A stretch of DNA of 64,000 nt from Planomonospora sp. ID67723 (GTDB lineage: Bacteria; Actinomycetota; Actinomycetes; Streptosporangiales; Streptosporangiaceae): positions 186,001 through 250,000 of the forward strand of contig NZ_JABTEZ010000002.1 in NCBI RefSeq assembly GCF_015711605.1, read 5' to 3'. Each line of letters opens with the position of its first letter. Position 1 is the first letter of the stretch. Both the position numbers and the translations under genes were made by a program. The notes under the pieces are model-generated. The model was given only the letters and a program-made list of their open reading frames with translations, was not told where the DNA came from and made no database searches. Shown here piece after piece: positions 19,983 to 27,629 of the stretch.

Positions 19983-20268
19983 CCCGGCGGCGTGGAGCGT
20001 ACGGCTCCCGCCGCCGGGACCAGAAGACTCCCGGCCCTTCCGGGCGCCCTGAGTATCTCCGGAAGGGCCGGGCGGTGGTCCCGTGTCATTGGAGGGGGCG
20101 GGACCACCGGTCGAACCCCCGGCGGACGTCCCTCCCATCCCACCGTCCGCCGGGCTCGGACTCCCGGCAGGCGGCTCTCGAAGAGCCGCCTGCCGGGAGG
20201 CACCGTGGTCTCGCGGCATGGGCGAGGCCACCCCGGTCACCGCCGTTTCCGGGGCGGCGGTGACCGGG
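19983..20268. repeat. Array of seven consecutive long hairpins
   Basis: Seven inverted repeats fill this gap between a rightward gene and the leftward radC. They are 1) 19983-20018, 15 bp with one bulged T; 2) 20030-20072, 14 bp; 3) 20073-20109, 11 bp; 4) 20118-20154, 11 bp; 5) 20161-20199, 18 bp with a 3-base loop; 6) 20205-20231, 10 bp with one G-T pair; 7) 20232-20268, 14 bp. All other stems are perfect. Repeats 2, 3 and 4 each have a 15-base loop. Stem sequences differ from one another. They may act as a stacked bidirectional terminator, a structured RNA or a DNA recognition site. No gene is seen in 19967-20290. Confidence 0.8.
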
Positions 20269-20290
20269 ACCCGTGCCCGGGGAGTGGGGC

Positions 20291-20947
20291 TCAGTCGGGG
20301 ATGCGGCGCCAGGCGGTGTCGGTGACGATCAGATGGTCGAGGAAGCGCAGGCCGACGGTCTCGGCGGCCTGGCGGAGGCGGGCGGTGACGTCGAGGTCGG
20401 CGGGGCTGGGGTCGAGGGAGCCGCTGGGATGGTTGTGGGCCAGGCCGAAGGAGGAGCCGCCGGAGGTGAGGACGGTCGTGATGATCTCCCGGACCGGGGC
20501 GAGGGCGCGGTCGCTGCCGCCCTCGCTGACGATGGCCCGGCGGACCACCGCCCCGCCGGAGTCGCAGACCACCGCGACCACCCGCTCGTGGCCGAGGTTG
20601 CGCAGCAGCGGGGAGGCGACGGCGGCCAGGTCTCCCGAGCCGGTGACGCGGCGGCGCTCCGGTTCGGCCTGCGACTGCCGTACCAGGTGGAAGGCGGCGA
20701 TGATCCGGGCCGCCTTGGCCGGGCCGACGCCCGGGACCGCCATCAGGCGGTGCGCGTCGGAGCGGGCCAGGCCGCGCAGGTCACCGCAGTGGGCGATCAG
20801 GTGGGAGGCGAGCTCGACCGCGTTGGTGCCCCGGCCGCCCGAGCCGAGCAGTAACGCCAGCAGCTCTCGGTCCGCCAGGGCGGTGGCGCCGATCGAGAGG
20901 AGTCGCTCGCGCGGCTGGTCGGTCGGGGGCATGTCCTTGACGCGCAA
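20291..20947 (-). CDS. radC: RadC-family protein (JAB1/MPN domain)
   Basis: A 218-residue protein with an N-terminal helix-hairpin-helix region (LMAVPGVGPAKAARIIAAF) and a C-terminal JAB/MPN metalloprotease-like domain. The metal motif appears as FGLAHNHPSG followed by an Asp in the SPADLD segment. The start is TTG 20947, preceded by GGAGG. RVKDMPPTDQPRERLL matches the family N-terminus, so the later ATG at 20932 is less likely. RadC is often linked to mobile or DNA-repair regions, but its biochemical role is unclear. Confidence 0.9.
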   Translation of the reverse strand: MRVKDMPPTDQPRERLLSIGATALADRELLALLLGSGGRGTNAVELASHLIAHCGDLRGLARSDAHRLMAVPGVGPAKAARIIAAFHLVRQSQAEPERRRVTGSGDLAAVASPLLRNLGHERVVAVVCDSGGAVVRRAIVSEGGSDRALAPVREIITTVLTSGGSSFGLAHNHPSGSLDPSPADLDVTARLRQAAETVGLRFLDHLIVTDTAWRRIPD

Positions 20948-21101
20948 TCGGCACCTCCGGCTGGGAAACCTGTCCAGGTTCTACCAGCGGGCGCTGACAT
21001 TCCGTGGTGCCCCGGTCGCGCAGAGCCGTCCGCCGGCCGCGTCGGGGCGGCCCCGCGATATGCACGCGGCACTCGGCCGCGGGGAGTCCGTCGTGAGGGT
21101 C

Positions 21102-21833
21102 TCAGGAGTGCATCGGGTGGGAGTAGACCAGGCGGAAGCGGTCGCCCGGGATGACGATGTCGCTGGTCTCGATGGGCCGGTCGCCGGCCCAGTGGGTGCG
21201 CTCGACGTGCAGGACGTGGACTCCGGCGGGCAGGGCGAGGGCGTCACTCTCCGCGGGCTGGGGAACGCGGGAGTAGACCTCCTCCACTATTTCGGTGATC
21301 TTCACTCCGAGCGAGGACAGGCGGCCGGTCAGGGCGCGCGGGGCCTCCTCGCCGGGGACGCTGAACTCGGCGGGCTCATAGGAGGTGGCGAGCTGCACGG
21401 GCCTGCCGTCACCGCGGAAGACGTAGTGGGTCCGGGTGACGGGGGCCGACTCGTCCAGCCGGAGGCGGTGCGCGATGTCCGGCGTGGCCTCGACGGGCTC
21501 GGCGCGCCAGTCCCAGGTGGTGCGGGCACCCTGCGCGTGCAGGTCGGCGCCGAGCGGGGCGTGGTGGTCGTGGAAGCGCCAGCGGTACAGGGGCAGGAGC
21601 ACGGGTTTGGCCCTGACGTAATGGCCGGAGCCGACTCGGCCGACGATCAGGCCCTCGGCGGCGAGCACGCGCAGCGCGTGGCGGGCGGCGGTCTCGCCGA
21701 TGCCGTACTTGCGGGTGAGCTGGGCGCGTGAGGGGATCGGGGCGCCGGGAGGCAGGGAGCCGTCGACGATCTGGCGGCGGATGTCGGCGACGACGCGCAG
21801 GTAGACCGGATCTGAGCTTGCCACGTGAGCCAT
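21102..21833 (-). CDS. GntR-family regulator with UTRA domain (HutC subfamily)
   Basis: A 243-residue regulator. The N-terminal winged helix has YLRVVADIRRQIVDGSLPPG and IPSRAQLTRKYGIGETAARHAL. A UTRA ligand-binding domain follows (VTRTHYVFRGDGRPVQLATSYEPAE, then ALALPAGVHVLHVERTHWA). The start is ATG 21833; no good ribosome binding site precedes it. It is divergent from the secreted GH20-like gene. Sugar-phosphate-sensing GntR-UTRA proteins such as DasR/NagR are relatives, but this link is only suggestive. Confidence 0.85.
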   Translation of the reverse strand: MAHVASSDPVYLRVVADIRRQIVDGSLPPGAPIPSRAQLTRKYGIGETAARHALRVLAAEGLIVGRVGSGHYVRAKPVLLPLYRWRFHDHHAPLGADLHAQGARTTWDWRAEPVEATPDIAHRLRLDESAPVTRTHYVFRGDGRPVQLATSYEPAEFSVPGEEAPRALTGRLSSLGVKITEIVEEVYSRVPQPAESDALALPAGVHVLHVERTHWAGDRPIETSDIVIPGDRFRLVYSHPMHS

Positions 21834-22104
21834 CCAAGGGGGGGTCTCGGGTAGCCCATCTTGTCGTATCCGCGAGGAGACGCAGGGTGATGGCCCCAAG
21901 TTGGAGCCCCAACTTTACGGACTCGCCGACCGGTCCCGAAGGCGAAAAAATCTCCGAAAGGATCTGTAACACACTCGCGAGTGCCCCCGATTCACCGGTA
22001 GAGGTCGTCGATGTGTGTACCCCCGAGCACATATCGGCGGCCTCTTTCACGTTCCCGGGGTCCGAATAACTCCCCCAAAGAGGACATTAATACCCTTACT
22101 CCTT

Positions 22105-24483
22105 GTGTATGGGTATTTGGGACGATCTTTAACTCTGTGGCTCGCGGTGCTGCTCGCCGTCCAGGCGGCGGCCGTACCGGCCGGCGCCCACGCGGAGGAG
22201 CTTCCGGCCACGGTTCCCGCGCCCGCGCGGTGGAGCGGCGCGGGCGGATCGTTCCAGCTCACCCCGGAGTCGCGGATCCTCGCCGCCCCGCAGAGCGCCG
22301 AGCTCGCCGGCCTGCTCGGCGAGCACCTGCGCGAGGCGACCGGCCTGGCGGTTCCCGTGGTCACCGGCCCGGTCCCGGAACCCGCCCCCGGTGACGTACG
22401 CCTCGTCAGGGAGGCCGGGACCGGCGGTCCCGAGGGGTACCGCATGGAGATCGGCGACCATGTCGAGATCGGGGCTCCGGAGCAGGCCGGGCTCTTCTAC
22501 GGCGGGCGTACGCTGCTCCAGTTGCTCGGGGCGGACCGGACGGCGCCGCGCGGCACGCTGGAGGACCGGCCGGCGCTGCGCACCCGCATGGTCATCCTGG
22601 ACGTGCAGCGGGGGTTCTGGCCCGCCGCGCGCATCCAGGACCTCATCCGCAGGATGGCCTGGCTGAAGCTGAACACCCTGCACCTGCGGCTGTCCGGAGA
22701 CGCCGCGCTGCGGCTGTCGGACCCGGCCCCGTCCGGCCCGGCCTTCGCCGCCGCGGTCCCCGCCCGGCACTACACCCGTGCGGACATCGACGCCGTCCAG
22801 GCCGTGGCCGCCCGTCACCACGTCACCGTGGTCCCGGAGATCGACGTGCTGGACGGTACCGCTGCGCTCACCCCGGTGCGCCGCTGCGCCGGCGAGCACG
22901 TGCCCGACCTCGCCGACGCCGAGGTAAGAAAGCGGCTGGCGGCCGTGCTCGACACCTTCTCGGGATGGTTCGGCGCGGGACTCGTCGGCCTCGGCCGGGT
23001 GGACGCCTGCGACGAGCCCGAGTGGCGGGAGGGGGCGCGGGAGCTGATCGCGCACGCCGTGAGCCTGGGCAGGCGGCCGGTTCTCACGGTCCGGGACCGG
23101 GTCCCGCCGCTGGAGGGCGAGCCGGTGATCCTGCACGAGGCCGCGCCGGAGACCCGGGCGTCCGCCCGGTCCGGGGAGCACGACGTCGTCGACGTCGTCG
23201 AGGCCGCTGGCTGGTACGCCGGAGACCTCCTGAGGCAGGATCCCGGCGCCGGCGGGTCCGGCCGGGCCCTGCTCGCAGAGATCACGCCCTTCGGCGATCC
23301 GGGCGCGGCCGAGGCGGCGCTGGCGGGCCCGCTCGCCGAGTTCGCCGAGCGGGCCTGGAACCGGGACTCGCCCGCCGAGGGGTTCTCCGCCAGGCTCGGC
23401 GCGGTGGGCGGGGCGCCGGGTCTTCTCTCGGAGAACCCCCGGGCGGGCGGGGCGGAGCACCGCTACGGCTTCGACGGGCTCCACGTTCCGGCGGGCGGCA
23501 CGCACGCCCCGGCCGCGTGGCGGCAGGGGCTGCTGGTCAGCGCCGCGGACGGCGCGGGCGGTGCACGCCCGGATGAGGGGGCGGGCGGAACCCCGCCGGA
23601 GGAGGGCGGCGTGCACGCGACCGCGGAGCCGGGGAGGGGCGCTGCGCCGTGGTTCCCCGTGCCGGGCCGGCTCGGCACGGCGGCGAGGTTCGGCGAGGGC
23701 AGGCGGTTCACACTCGGCGGTGCCTCGGCGCCCCCGCCCTGGACGGTCTCCATGTGGGTGCGGAGCGAGGACCGGGCCCGGGGGACGCTGCTCGGCGGTC
23801 TCGGCCAGGCGATCGTCGTCGACGGGGGCGAGATCGCCGTCTCCGGCGTCCGGGAGTTCGCCTTCGGGTACCGCCTCCCGCTGAACCGCTGGACCCACCT
23901 CGTCCTCGTCGCGACGCCGGGCGGCACCACCCTGCACGCGGACGGGCGGCGGATCGGGACCGTGCCCGAGGTGATCGGCCTGCCGGCGTGGTCCATGGGC
24001 CCGTTCGGGGGCGCCCTGGACGAGGTCGCCATGTCCGGCACGGCGCTGACGGACCGGCAGGCCCGGGAACGCCACCGGGCCGACTCCATCGGCCCGGACC
24101 TGGCGCTGGGCCGCCCGGCCACCGCCTCGGGAGTCGAGTCGGGGGAGCTCGGCCCGGAGAAGGCCGTCGACGGCGACCCGGACACGCGCTGGGGTTCGGT
24201 CAAGAGGGCCGACCCGCAGTGGATCCAGGTCGACCTCGGCGCCGCCCGGAAGGTCGGCCGGGTGGTGCTCCACTGGGAGCGGGCGTACGGCTCCCGCTAC
24301 CGGATCGAGGGTTCCCCCGACGGCGTCTCGTGGACCGTGCTCCGCGAGGTGGGCACCGGGGACGGGGGCGTGGACGAGGTCGCGGGACTGTCCGCCGTCG
24401 CGCGGCACGTCCGGGTGCACGGCGTGCGCAGGGGCACCGGGTGGGGCTACTCGCTCATGGGGCTGTCGGTGTACGAGGGCTGA
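22105..24483 (+). CDS. Secreted GH20-like protein with LamG and F5/8-type C domains, catalytic pair altered
   Basis: About 792 residues. A signal peptide (LTLWLAVLLAVQAAAVPAGAHA then EE) is followed by a GH20 N-terminal domain and a GH20 barrel (LDVQRGFWPAARIQDLIRR, LKLNTLHLRLSGD, VTVVPEIDV). A LamG domain (WTVSMWVRSED to GALDEVAMSGTALTDRQ) and an F5/8-type C domain (PDTRWGSVKRADPQWIQVDLG) come last. Where GH20 enzymes have HxGGDE, this protein reads GLGRVDA, so the catalytic Asp-Glu is not preserved. The start is uncertain (GTG 22105 or TTG 22117). An in-frame TTA codon lies in the signal region. It probably binds rather than cleaves glycans. Confidence 0.72.
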   Translation: MYGYLGRSLTLWLAVLLAVQAAAVPAGAHAEELPATVPAPARWSGAGGSFQLTPESRILAAPQSAELAGLLGEHLREATGLAVPVVTGPVPEPAPGDVRLVREAGTGGPEGYRMEIGDHVEIGAPEQAGLFYGGRTLLQLLGADRTAPRGTLEDRPALRTRMVILDVQRGFWPAARIQDLIRRMAWLKLNTLHLRLSGDAALRLSDPAPSGPAFAAAVPARHYTRADIDAVQAVAARHHVTVVPEIDVLDGTAALTPVRRCAGEHVPDLADAEVRKRLAAVLDTFSGWFGAGLVGLGRVDACDEPEWREGARELIAHAVSLGRRPVLTVRDRVPPLEGEPVILHEAAPETRASARSGEHDVVDVVEAAGWYAGDLLRQDPGAGGSGRALLAEITPFGDPGAAEAALAGPLAEFAERAWNRDSPAEGFSARLGAVGGAPGLLSENPRAGGAEHRYGFDGLHVPAGGTHAPAAWRQGLLVSAADGAGGARPDEGAGGTPPEEGGVHATAEPGRGAAPWFPVPGRLGTAARFGEGRRFTLGGASAPPPWTVSMWVRSEDRARGTLLGGLGQAIVVDGGEIAVSGVREFAFGYRLPLNRWTHLVLVATPGGTTLHADGRRIGTVPEVIGLPAWSMGPFGGALDEVAMSGTALTDRQARERHRADSIGPDLALGRPATASGVESGELGPEKAVDGDPDTRWGSVKRADPQWIQVDLGAARKVGRVVLHWERAYGSRYRIEGSPDGVSWTVLREVGTGDGGVDEVAGLSAVARHVRVHGVRRGTGWGYSLMGLSVYEG

Positions 24484-24619
24484 AGCGGGCGGGGAGGGCC
24501 CGTGCGGGGCCTGCCCGGCCGGTGCCGGAACCGCAGGCAGGCCGCTCCGCGGAGGCCGCGCGGGGCGGGAAGGAGGGGCGGAGCGGGGTGGCGGGGTCCA
24601 CCGTCTTCCCGGATCCGGG

Positions 24620-24632
24620 TACCGTTCCGTCT
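24620..24632 (+). promoter_or_regulatory. Leaderless-type promoter of dapA
   Basis: TACCGT (24620-24625) stands seven bases before the ATG at 24633, and no Shine-Dalgarno sequence is present. This spacing puts the transcription start at or next to the start codon. Confidence 0.55.
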
Positions 24633-25559
24633 ATGGCAGCGCCAACGACAACCTCCGACGCCCCCTTCGGCCGCATGCTGACCGCCATGGTCACGCCCTT
24701 CACCCGTGATGGTGCGGTCGACTACGAGGCGGTGCAGCGCCTGGCCACCTACCTGGTGGACGAACAGCGCAATGACGGCCTCGTGGTGAGCGGGACCACG
24801 GGTGAGTCCCCGACGACCTCGGACGGGGAGAAGGAGCGCATCCTGCGCGCCGTCATGGAGGCGGTCGGCGACCGCGCCGTCGTGGTGGCCGGGGCCGGCA
24901 GCAACGACACCCACCACAGCGTGGAGCTGGCCCGTGCCGCCGAGCGTGCGGGGGCCCACGGCCTGCTGGTGGTGACGCCCTACTACAACAAGCCCCCGCA
25001 GGAGGGGCTCTACCGGCACTTCACCGCCGTGGCCGACGCCACCGGGCTGCCGGTCATGCTCTACGACATCCCCGGCCGCAGCGGCGTGCCCATCGAGACC
25101 GAGACCCTCATCCGCCTGGCGCAGCACGAGCGCATCGTCGCGGTGAAGGACGCCAAGGCCGACCTGTTCGCCGGGTCGCAGGTCATGCTCGCCACCGACC
25201 TGGTCTTCTACTCCGGTGACGACACGCTGAACCTGCCGTGGGTGTCGGTGGGGGCCGCCGGGTGCGTGAGTGTCGTGGGCCACGTCGTGGGCGCGGACAT
25301 CGCCGAGATGATGGCGCTGTACCGCGCCGGCGAGGTCGCGGGCGCGCTGGAGATCCATCGCAGGCTTCTCCCGGTGGTCTCCGGGATCATGATGCAGGCC
25401 GGTGGCGCGATCATGGCCAAGGTGGCGCTGGCTCTGGTGGGCCAGGCCGCGGGCCCGGTGCGCCCGCCTCTGGTGGAGGCCACGGAACAGCAGGTCGAGA
25501 ACCTGCGCGCGAGCTTGGTCGCGGGCGGCGTGAAGCTGTCCGGAGAAGGTGTGGCATGA
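24633..25559 (+). CDS. dapA: 4-hydroxy-tetrahydrodipicolinate synthase
   Basis: Condenses pyruvate with aspartate semialdehyde in lysine/diaminopimelate synthesis; 308 residues. Diagnostic segments are AMVTPF, VVSGTTGESPTTSDGE, VVTPYYNKPPQEGLYRHF, YDIPGRSG and the Schiff-base lysine in IVAVKDAKADL (about residue 170). The start ATG 24633 follows a leaderless-type promoter. RNase J follows after 158 bases, the usual actinobacterial order dapA-rnj. A 48-codon frame overlapping the stop (25556-25702) looks non-coding. Confidence 0.96.
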   Translation: MAAPTTTSDAPFGRMLTAMVTPFTRDGAVDYEAVQRLATYLVDEQRNDGLVVSGTTGESPTTSDGEKERILRAVMEAVGDRAVVVAGAGSNDTHHSVELARAAERAGAHGLLVVTPYYNKPPQEGLYRHFTAVADATGLPVMLYDIPGRSGVPIETETLIRLAQHERIVAVKDAKADLFAGSQVMLATDLVFYSGDDTLNLPWVSVGAAGCVSVVGHVVGADIAEMMALYRAGEVAGALEIHRRLLPVVSGIMMQAGGAIMAKVALALVGQAAGPVRPPLVEATEQQVENLRASLVAGGVKLSGEGVA

Positions 25560-25717
25560 CAGGGAACAACGGATACCGCGGCACAGACGGCCGCGGGAGG
25601 GAGGAACGGCGGTTTGAAGCACCGATACAAGGGCCCGATGGAGTCCGGAGTGCTCGGCGAGGGAGCAGTCCTGCCGTCCAGAGGATTCGCCGACACGTGT
25701 AAGAGAGGTGTGACCGG

Positions 25718-27403
25718 ATGAGTCACCCCCATCCCGAGCTCGGGCCGCCGCCGGTCCTCGCCGAGGGCGCACTGCGCATCGTCGCGCTGGGCGGCCTCGG
25801 GGAGATCGGCCGCAACATGGCGGTGTTCGAGTTCGACGGGCGCCTGCTGATCGTCGACTGCGGGGTGCTGTTCCCCGAGGACGAGCAGCCGGGCGTCGAC
25901 CTGATCCTTCCCGACTTCGACTACATCCGCGGCCGCCTGGACGACATCGAGGCGGTCATCCTGACCCACGGTCACGAGGACCACATCGGCGCGGTGCCGT
26001 ACCTGCTGCGCGAGCGCCGCGACATCCCCATCGCGGGATCGAAGCTGACGCTGGCGCTGATCGAGGCCAAGCTGACCGAGCACCGCATCCAGCCGGTGAA
26101 GGTCGAGGTCGTGGAGGAGGAACGGCACCGGTTCGGGCCGTTCGAGTGTGAGTTCTTCGCGGTCAACCACTCCATCCCGGACGCGCTGGCGGTTGCGATC
26201 CGCACCCCGGCCGGGATCGTGCTGCACACCGGTGACTTCCGGATGGACCAGCTGCCCAGCGACGGGCGCCTGACCGACCTGGGCGGCTTCGCCCGGCTCG
26301 GCCGCGAGGGCGTCGACCTGCTGATGTCGGACTCCACCAACGCCGAGGTGCCGGGCTTCGTCACCAGCGAGCGGGAGATCGGGCCGGTCATCGACGAGGT
26401 GGTCCGGACCTCGGCCAAGCGGGTGATCGTGGCGAGCTTCGCCTCCCACATCCACCGCGTGCAGCAGGTCATCGACGCCGCCGAGCGGCACGGCCGCAAG
26501 GTCGCCCTCATCGGCCGCTCCATGGTGCGCAACATGGGCGTGGCGCGCGACCTGGGCTACCTGAAGGTGCCGCCGGGACTGATCGTCGACTCCAAGGAGA
26601 TCGAGGGCTGGCCGCCGGAGGAGGTGGTGCTGATCTGCACCGGCTCCCAGGGCGAGCCGATGGCCGCGCTGTCGCGCATGGCCAACCGCGACCACCCGAT
26701 CCGGGTCGCCGAGGGCGACACCGTGCTGCTGGCCTCCTCGCTGGTGCCGGGCAACGAGACGGCCGTCAACAGGGTGATCAACGGGCTGACCCGGTGGGGC
26801 GCCCGCGTCGTGCACAAGGGCAACGCCAAGGTGCACGTCTCCGGGCACGCCGCCGCGGGCGAGCTGCTCTACGTGCTCAACCTGACCAGGCCGTCCAACT
26901 TCATGCCGGTGCACGGCGAGTGGCGGCACCTGCGGGCGCACGCCAAGCTGGCCGCGCTGACCGGGGTGCCGGACGACCACATCGTGATCGCCGAGGACGG
27001 CGTCGTGGTCGATCTGATCGACGGCCGCGCGCGGATCGCGGGCGCGGTCCAGGCCGGCTACGTCTACGTGGACGGCTCCTCGGTGGGCGACGTCACCGAG
27101 TTCGCCCTGAAGGACCGGCGGATCCTGGGTGAGGAAGGGTTCATCTCGGTCGTCATCGTGGTCGACACCGCCACCGGCGACCTGGCCGCCGCGCCGGAGA
27201 TCCACGCCCGCGGCTCGGGCATCGACCCCGAGCGTTTCGAGGAGATCCTGCCGCAGGTGGAGAAGGCGCTGCAGGACAACGCCGCCGACGGTGTGGTGGA
27301 CATCCAGCAGATCCGCAGGGTGGTCCGCAGGACCGTGGGCCGCTGGGTGAGCGACACCTACCGCCGCCGCCCGATGATCATTCCGGTGATCGTCGAGGTC
27401 TGA
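25718..27403 (+). CDS. rnj: Ribonuclease J
   Basis: A metallo-beta-lactamase-fold RNase with 5'-3' exonuclease and endonuclease activity; 561 residues. The zinc motif is LTHGHEDHIGAVPYLL (His near residue 84), preceded by the Asp segment LIVDCGVLFPED. LHTGDFRMDQ, the beta-CASP segments DSTNAEVPG and FASHIHRVQQV, and VHVSGHAAAGEL follow. The start is ATG 25718 behind AGAGAGG. It often acts alongside PNPase, which is also in this window. A hairpin at 27461-27485 follows. Confidence 0.97.
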   Translation: MSHPHPELGPPPVLAEGALRIVALGGLGEIGRNMAVFEFDGRLLIVDCGVLFPEDEQPGVDLILPDFDYIRGRLDDIEAVILTHGHEDHIGAVPYLLRERRDIPIAGSKLTLALIEAKLTEHRIQPVKVEVVEEERHRFGPFECEFFAVNHSIPDALAVAIRTPAGIVLHTGDFRMDQLPSDGRLTDLGGFARLGREGVDLLMSDSTNAEVPGFVTSEREIGPVIDEVVRTSAKRVIVASFASHIHRVQQVIDAAERHGRKVALIGRSMVRNMGVARDLGYLKVPPGLIVDSKEIEGWPPEEVVLICTGSQGEPMAALSRMANRDHPIRVAEGDTVLLASSLVPGNETAVNRVINGLTRWGARVVHKGNAKVHVSGHAAAGELLYVLNLTRPSNFMPVHGEWRHLRAHAKLAALTGVPDDHIVIAEDGVVVDLIDGRARIAGAVQAGYVYVDGSSVGDVTEFALKDRRILGEEGFISVVIVVDTATGDLAAAPEIHARGSGIDPERFEEILPQVEKALQDNAADGVVDIQQIRRVVRRTVGRWVSDTYRRRPMIIPVIVEV

Positions 27404-27460
27404 CCCGCCCGGCCGTACGGCGGTGCCGCGATCGCCGTACGGCGGCCCTGCCTTCCGTCA

Positions 27461-27485
27461 CCGCCGCCGTTCGGAACGGCGGCGG
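27461..27485 (+). terminator. Hairpin terminator after rnj
   Basis: CCGCCGCCGTT (27461-27471) pairs perfectly with AACGGCGGCGG (27475-27485) around a CGG loop, 58 bases after the rnj stop. CCGTACGGCGG is repeated directly just upstream. Confidence 0.6.
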
Positions 27486-27629
27486 GTCGGCGGCGGGCTC
27501 TCGCCCGAGTCGGGGCGGCGCGGAGGCAAAGGGACCGGCGAGACTGAGTCATGTCCGGTTCGGGGTTGTTTTCTCCCCGAACGGCGAGTCTCCGGGCGAA
27601 CCGCCCGTCACGTGGCTAGCCTCCCTACC

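Noticed and set aside
25556-25702. A 48-codon frame starting in an ATGA overlap with the dapA stop
   Set aside because: Low-complexity basic sequence with no family resemblance; more likely the leader between dapA and rnj.
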